DNA of 7,925 bases, taken from the NCBI GenBank assembly GCA_934643765.1, contig CAKUCT010000084.1, forward strand, positions 1-7,925, given 5' to 3'. Shown one piece after another: positions 5,235-7,925 of this stretch. The DNA comes from an uncultured Oscillospiraceae bacterium. GTDB lineage: Bacteria; Bacillota; Clostridia; Oscillospirales; Oscillospiraceae. The position numbers and the translations under genes were made by a program. Numbering within the stretch: the first letter of the stretch is position 1; each line of letters starts with the position of its first letter. The notes beneath the pieces were generated by a model that saw only the letters and a program-made list of their open reading frames with translations, did no database searches and was not told where the DNA came from.

Positions 5235-6271
5235 TGGAAACTGAGGTCAAGCTGACAAAGCTTGCTTCGTGCGCGGGCTGCGGGGCCAAGGTCGGCGCGG
5301 GAACGCTGGCGCAGATGCTCGAGGGCTTCCGCACACATACCGATCCCCGCCTGATTGTCGGATATGACAAGAGTGACGACGCGAGCGTCTATGTGATTAC
5401 GGACGACACGGCGATTGTGCAGACGACGGACTTTTTTCCACCGATTGTCGACGATCCGTTCCTCTACGGCCAGATTGCCGCGACGAACGCGCTGAGCGAT
5501 GTCTACGCGATGGGCGGCGAGCCGAAGCTGGCGCTCAATATCATGTGCCTGGCGGACTCCATGGACGATCATACCGTGCGGGAAATTTTGCGCGGCGGCT
5601 ATGACAAGGCCTATGAGGCGGGCGCAATTATCACCGGCGGCCACACCATCCATGGGGCCGAGCCGATCTACGGCCTGGCAGTTACGGGCTTTGTGCACCC
5701 GAAAAAGGTGCTGACCAATTCCGGGGCGAAGCCGGGCGATGTGCTGATTCTGACGAAGAAGCTTGGCGTCGGGATTATCACGACGGCGGCGAAGGCCGAT
5801 CTGGTGGAAAAGGCCGTCATGGACCGGCTCTACCGGCAGATGGCGACGCTCAACAAAGCCGCGCGGGATATCATGCTGCGCTTTGAGGTGCACAGCTGCA
5901 CCGATGTGACGGGCTTTTCCCTCATGGGCCACAGCTATGAGATGGCCCAGGGAAGCGGCATGAGCCTGCATCTGGAAGCCGGAAGGGTGCCGTTTCACCC
6001 GGAGGCGGAGGAGTTTGCGGCCATGGGCTTTATTCCGGCCGGTGCGTACCGCAACCGCGATTTTGCGGGCGGCGGCGTACTGAAAAAGCGGGATATTTCC
6101 CGCGCGCTGGAGGATATTTTCTACGACCCGCAGACAAGCGGCGGCCTGCTTATCGCCGTGGCCGAGCGCGACGCGGAGGCGTGCCTTCGCGCGCTGCAGG
6201 CGGAGATTCCGGACGCGGCCCGGATTGGCTATGTGACCGAGCTGCATGAGAATTATCTGATCGTCGAATAA
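5234..6271 (+). CDS. selD: Selenide, water dikinase (selenophosphate synthetase)
   Basis: SelD makes selenophosphate from selenide and ATP, the selenium donor for selenocysteine, selenouridine and selenium cofactors. At 345 residues it has the usual full length. The N-terminal catalytic loop SCAGCGAKVG gives C16 and K19, matching Cys17 and Lys20 of the E. coli enzyme; the catalytic position is Cys, not selenocysteine, and an extra Cys lies at C13. Metal/ATP-binding blocks are present: SDDASVYVITDDTAIVQTTD (residues 47-66), NALSDVYAMGG with D89, GGHTIHGAEPIYGLAVTGFV, CTDVTGFSLMGH with D224, and YDPQTSGGLL near the C-terminus. GGAG lies eight bases before the ATG, and the start overlaps the DUF3343 stop. 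It is the last gene of the yedE operon. The gene is intact. No selA, selB, selC or selenouridine synthase gene lies in the window, so its downstream user is unknown. Confidence 0.97.
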   Translation: METEVKLTKLASCAGCGAKVGAGTLAQMLEGFRTHTDPRLIVGYDKSDDASVYVITDDTAIVQTTDFFPPIVDDPFLYGQIAATNALSDVYAMGGEPKLALNIMCLADSMDDHTVREILRGGYDKAYEAGAIITGGHTIHGAEPIYGLAVTGFVHPKKVLTNSGAKPGDVLILTKKLGVGIITTAAKADLVEKAVMDRLYRQMATLNKAARDIMLRFEVHSCTDVTGFSLMGHSYEMAQGSGMSLHLEAGRVPFHPEAEEFAAMGFIPAGAYRNRDFAGGGVLKKRDISRALEDIFYDPQTSGGLLIAVAERDAEACLRALQAEIPDAARIGYVTELHENYLIVE

Positions 6272-6283
6272 AAGCAAACAAGA

Positions 6284-6311
6284 AGCGGCGCGCAGAAACT
6301 CTGCGCGCCGC
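6284..6311. repeat. 28-base direct repeat, copy A (perfect GC-rich stem-loop)
   Basis: It contains a perfect 12-bp stem (6285-6296 with 6300-6311, GCGGCGCGCAGA arm) closed by three bases, beginning 13 bases after the selD stop. 27 of its 28 bases recur at 6474-6501, with a single change (C at 6306, A at 6496). No T tract follows, so alone it is a poor classical terminator, though it would protect the 3' end of the selD mRNA. A small 6-bp stem (GTCTGT 6315-6320 with ACAGAC 6332-6337) follows. Confidence 0.85.
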
Positions 6312-6364
6312 GCGGTCTGTCGAAAAACCTTACAGACGAATGATTACGGAAAGGAAGATAGTGT

Positions 6365-6391
6365 GAAAGAAACCCATCAGGGGTGTCTTTC
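6365..6391. repeat. Imperfect stem-loop in the selD-kinase intergenic region
   Basis: GAAAGA-A-ACCC (6365-6375) pairs with GGGT-G-TCTTTC (6381-6391), giving ten pairs, one A-G mismatch and a five-base loop. It is the second major stem-loop in the cluster between the two copies of the 28-base repeat. Function unknown. Confidence 0.6.
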
Positions 6392-6404
6392 GCGTTCAAT
6401 CAAC

Positions 6405-6439
6405 CAGTTTTTCAAGCTTTCTTAAAGTTTGAAAAACTG
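6405..6439. repeat. 16-bp stem-loop in the selD-kinase intergenic region
   Basis: Arms 6405-6420 (CAGTTTTTCAAGCTTT) and 6424-6439 pair over 16 positions with one G-T wobble and a three-base loop. Each arm carries a T5 or A5 run. Because it is symmetrical it would form in RNA from either strand, and it lies between convergent genes. No T tract follows on either side. Confidence 0.75.
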
Positions 6440-6441
6440 CA

Positions 6442-6474
6442 TCAGCGTGTCAAAAAGACTTTTTGACACGCTGA
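6442..6474. repeat. 33-base near-perfect palindrome
   Basis: TCAGCGTGTCAAAAAG (6442-6457) and its exact reverse complement (6459-6474) are separated by a single base. In RNA the inner part would open to a loop, leaving a stem of about 13 bp. It abuts copy B of the 28-base repeat with no gap. Chance formation of a 16-bp perfect palindrome is very unlikely, so it is either a bidirectional transcription stop element or part of a dispersed repeat. Confidence 0.8.
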
Positions 6475-6507
6475 GCGGCGCGCAGAAACTCTGCGAGCCG
6501 CTTTTAT
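6474..6507 (+). terminator. 28-base repeat copy B with T tract: likely terminator of the yedE-selD operon
   Basis: The stem pairs 6475-6486 with 6490-6501 (one G-A mismatch) around a three-base loop. TTTTAT (6502-6507) follows on the + strand, so this copy, unlike copy A, has rho-independent terminator form for transcripts coming from selD. It lies 21 bases downstream of the convergent kinase gene's stop and may also help end that transcript, though no T tract follows it on the - strand. Confidence 0.7.
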
Positions 6508-6528
6508 AGTTGGCAAAATGATGATCGA

Positions 6529-7491
6529 TCAAAGCTGAGAGGAAAGAACGGCTTCAATTTCCGACGGCTCCGGGACGGAGGAAATGCCGCCCGGCTTTGT
6601 GACGGACAGACCGGAAGCCGCGACAGCGAACGACGCGATGGCGCGCAGCTCGCTTTCACAAAGCTCCTGCGGCGCGCGGCCGGACTGCAGCACGCGGAAG
6701 ACGGCGCTGCCGCCAAAGATATCGCCGGCGCCGGTGGTATCTGCAACCGAAAGGCCGGAGAGGCCCGGTACCTGGCCGCTGGCGCGGCGCGAGGCGAAAA
6801 TACAGCCGTCCTTGCCGCAGGTGACGAAGACGAGCGAAACGGAACATGCGTCCAGAATGTGCGCCGCGCCATCTTGCGGAGAGAGCCCGAAGAGAAAATC
6901 CACCTCTTCGTCGCTGATTTTGATGATGTCTGCCTGCTGCAGGCCCCAGAGCATTTGCACCTTGGCTGTCTCCAGACTGTGCCAGAGGGGCTTTCGGAGG
7001 TTGGGGTCGAAGCTTACAAGCTTGCCATGCGATTTAGCGAAGGCGACGGCCGCCTGCGTCGCGGAGCGGGCAGGCTCGTCAGTCAGAGACAACGAGCCGA
7101 AGTGCAGCAGCTTTGCGTCCTGCAAAAGCGCGAGATCCAGTTCTTCCGGCCGCAGCTGTGTGTCGGCGCCCGGCTTGCGGGCAAAGGAAAATTCGCGCTC
7201 CCCGCGCTGGTCGAGTGTGACGAAGGCGAGCGTTGTAAAAACTTCTGGGCTTTGCACAAGGCCGCGCGTATCAATTCCGGCCGTTTGCAGCGTGCCAGTG
7301 AGCAGCGCGCCGAAGGCGTCTGCGCCGACCTTTCCGAGCAGCGCCGTGCGCGCGCCGAGCTTTGCCGCGGCGGCAAGAAAATTAGCAGGTGCGCCGCCGG
7401 GGTGCGCGGCCATGGTGGGATAGCCGTCCGGGCCGGTGGACTGGCAGGTAAAATCGATGAGCAGTTCGCCAAGGGCAACGATGTCGTACAT
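6529..7491 (-). CDS. PfkB-family carbohydrate kinase, probably fructokinase
   Basis: A 320-residue ribokinase/PfkB-family kinase. Visible: the N-terminal VALGELLIDF, the first PfkB signature region PGGAPANFLAAAAKLG (residues 31-46) followed by KVGADAFG, SFDPNLRKPLW (160-170), KISDEEVDFLFG (191-202), and the second signature DTTGAGDIFGGSAV (251-264) with catalytic base D257 in GAGD. GGAPANFLAAAAKLG and FDPNLR resemble bacterial ScrK-type fructokinases, so fructose phosphorylation is the best guess; 2-keto-3-deoxygluconate or other sugar kinases of the family are possible. The ATG at 7491-7489 has AGGAG eight bases upstream (7504-7500). An in-frame TTG at 7509 overlaps that site and is rejected. 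It has its own promoter, is convergent with selD, and has no sugar transporter or hydrolase visible beside it. No selenium link is seen. Confidence 0.9.
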   Translation of the reverse strand: MYDIVALGELLIDFTCQSTGPDGYPTMAAHPGGAPANFLAAAAKLGARTALLGKVGADAFGALLTGTLQTAGIDTRGLVQSPEVFTTLAFVTLDQRGEREFSFARKPGADTQLRPEELDLALLQDAKLLHFGSLSLTDEPARSATQAAVAFAKSHGKLVSFDPNLRKPLWHSLETAKVQMLWGLQQADIIKISDEEVDFLFGLSPQDGAAHILDACSVSLVFVTCGKDGCIFASRRASGQVPGLSGLSVADTTGAGDIFGGSAVFRVLQSGRAPQELCESELRAIASFAVAASGLSVTKPGGISSVPEPSEIEAVLSSQL

Positions 7492-7516
7492 GGGGGGCTC
7501 TCCTCTCAAAGGGCTT

Positions 7517-7552
7517 TTTTCTCAGTATAATGAACTTCCTGGAAAAACACAA
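7517..7552 (-). promoter_or_regulatory. Promoter of the sugar kinase gene
   Basis: On the - strand, TTGTGT (7552-7547) and TATACT (7529-7524) are spaced by 17 bases, with a predicted start near 7517 and a leader of about 26 bases. I see no clear operator palindrome over it. Confidence 0.7.
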
Positions 7553-7590
7553 GCCGCCTGAGGCGTAAATTACACTGCAGTTCAATTCCT

Positions 7591-7612
7591 TCTGCGGCGC
7601 ATGCCTCGCAGA
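7591..7612. repeat. Short stem-loop upstream of the kinase promoter
   Basis: TCTGCG (7591-7596) pairs with CGCAGA (7607-7612) across a ten-base loop containing GCATGC. It is the first of a run of stem-loops extending to 7728. Confidence 0.45.
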
Positions 7613-7615
7613 TCA

Positions 7616-7652
7616 AACGAATTCTTGGCGGCTCTGCCGCCTTAGAATCGTT
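7616..7652. repeat. Long bulged stem-loop in the kinase upstream region
   Basis: AACGA-a-TTCT-t-GGCGGC (7616-7632) pairs with GCCGCC-tt-AGAA-TCGTT (7636-7652), giving fifteen pairs with small bulges and a three-base loop. It lies between the kinase promoter and the terminator of the next gene and is in no reading frame that I can support. Confidence 0.65.
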
Positions 7653-7663
7653 GATGCAAAGCA

Positions 7664-7681
7664 TTCGCCCCGCAGGGCGAA
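7664..7681. repeat. Short GC-rich stem-loop
   Basis: TTCGCCC (7664-7670) and GGGCGAA (7675-7681) form a perfect 7-bp stem with a four-base loop, twelve bases after the previous stem-loop. Confidence 0.55.
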
Positions 7682-7698
7682 ATAAAATGTAAATCATT

Positions 7699-7728
7699 TT
7701 CCCCCGAAAGCGTAAGCTTTTGGGGGAA
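7699..7728. repeat. 13-bp stem-loop next to a terminator
   Basis: Arms 7699-7711 and 7716-7728 (TTCCCCCGAAAGC on the left) form a 13-bp stem with one G-T pair and a four-base loop. Ts precede it on the + strand, but no proper T tract follows in either direction. It begins three bases from the terminator at 7732 and may act as a back-up to it. Confidence 0.6.
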
Positions 7729-7731
7729 TCT

Positions 7732-7768
7732 AAAACGCCTCGGCAATGAAAATTGCCGAGGCGTTTTT
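7732..7768. terminator. Strong rho-independent terminator of the right-hand gene
   Basis: A perfect 16-bp stem (7732-7747 with 7752-7767) with a GAAA loop, an A4 run at one edge and T5 at the other, so it can work on both strands. In context it ends the - strand gene whose stop lies at 7794-7792, 24 bases upstream in that direction, and shields the kinase promoter from read-through. Confidence 0.9.
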
Positions 7769-7791
7769 ACGGGGTACCGGATCGATTGATT

Positions 7792-7925
7792 TTAGTTTGC
7801 GTGCTTGTTTTCTTCCTCGAGCTTGCCCAGGAAATTCAGGAGCAGGCCCTCATCTTCGCGGTTGCTGGCAAACAGCTCCAGGCTGTCGCCCTGCTCGCTG
7901 AGCAGACGCCCAAGGGCAATATACT
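7792..7925 (-). CDS. C-terminal fragment of an unidentified protein (5' end off window)
   Basis: A - strand frame runs open from the window edge to TAA at 7794-7792, giving 43 residues ending FLGKLEEENKHAN. It contains LGRLLSEQGDSLELFASN and is rich in Leu, Glu and Asn, which suggests a soluble helical C-terminus. No motif identifies a family. Support for its being real comes from the third-position GC bias typical of this genome and from the strong terminator placed just after its stop. It is too short to assign a function. Confidence 0.6.
   Translation of the reverse strand, partial: YIALGRLLSEQGDSLELFASNREDEGLLLNFLGKLEEENKHAN

Noticed and set aside
5279..5290. Selenocysteine at the SelD catalytic site
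   Set aside because: The codon is TGC (Cys), not TGA; the frame is intact through the GCGAK loop.
5210..6277. A 355-codon open frame on the - strand opposite selD
   Set aside because: It spans almost exactly selD, whose motifs are unmistakable. It is a shadow of codon bias.
6284..6507. CRISPR array or tRNA gene
   Set aside because: There are only two repeat copies, with no regular short spacers, and the stem-loops do not form a cloverleaf. No cas gene is near.
7507..7509. TTG as start of the sugar kinase
   Set aside because: It overlaps the ribosome site that serves the ATG at 7491, and family N-termini begin right before the VALGE motif.

Overview
The window looks like chromosomal DNA of a GC-rich, low-oxygen Firmicute, most likely a clostridial gut lineage such as Oscillospiraceae. 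This rests on strong AGGAG ribosome sites, a YhaN-type ATPase, intergenic stem-loop clusters of a style common in that group, and the set of selenium genes. Taxonomy is an inference; no rRNA or marker gene is present.

Layout, left to right: (1) 1-1206 (+), the C-terminal part of a YhaN/SbcC-like ATPase, closed by a bidirectional terminator. (2) 1374-3429 (-), a two-gene unit: a cysteine-desulfurase-like class V aminotransferase, then an overlapping LysR-type regulator. (3) 3430-3687, an AT-rich divergent control region with two promoters of good consensus and two near-identical palindromes (TTATTTGA-N3-TCAAATAA type), plus a weak third. (4) 3688-6271 (+), a tight four-gene operon: YedE-like membrane protein, TusA/SirA-like carrier, DUF3343 small Cys-rich protein, and SelD. 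(5) 6272-6528, a convergent intergenic region packed with stem-loops and flanked by a 28-base direct repeat. (6) 6529-7491 (-), a PfkB-family sugar kinase, probably fructokinase, with its own promoter. (7) 7492-7791, a second stem-loop-rich intergenic region ending in a terminator. (8) 7792-7925 (-), the last 43 codons of an unidentified gene.

The centre of the window (1374-6271) reads as one selenium acquisition and activation locus. YedE would bring in a selenium or sulfur species. The desulfurase-like enzyme would release Se/S from selenocysteine or cysteine, and the TusA-like and DUF3343 proteins would carry it bound to cysteine. SelD would then make selenophosphate. The LysR protein, encoded at the end of the left arm, is the obvious candidate to bind the palindromes between the arms and control both. 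One palindrome overlaps the -35 box of the left promoter; the other is centred about 73 bases upstream of the predicted start of the right transcript. The family assignments are well supported by motifs. The relay order and the regulatory model are inference. The final use of selenophosphate (selenocysteine, selenouridine or a selenium cofactor of molybdenum hydroxylases) cannot be read from this window.
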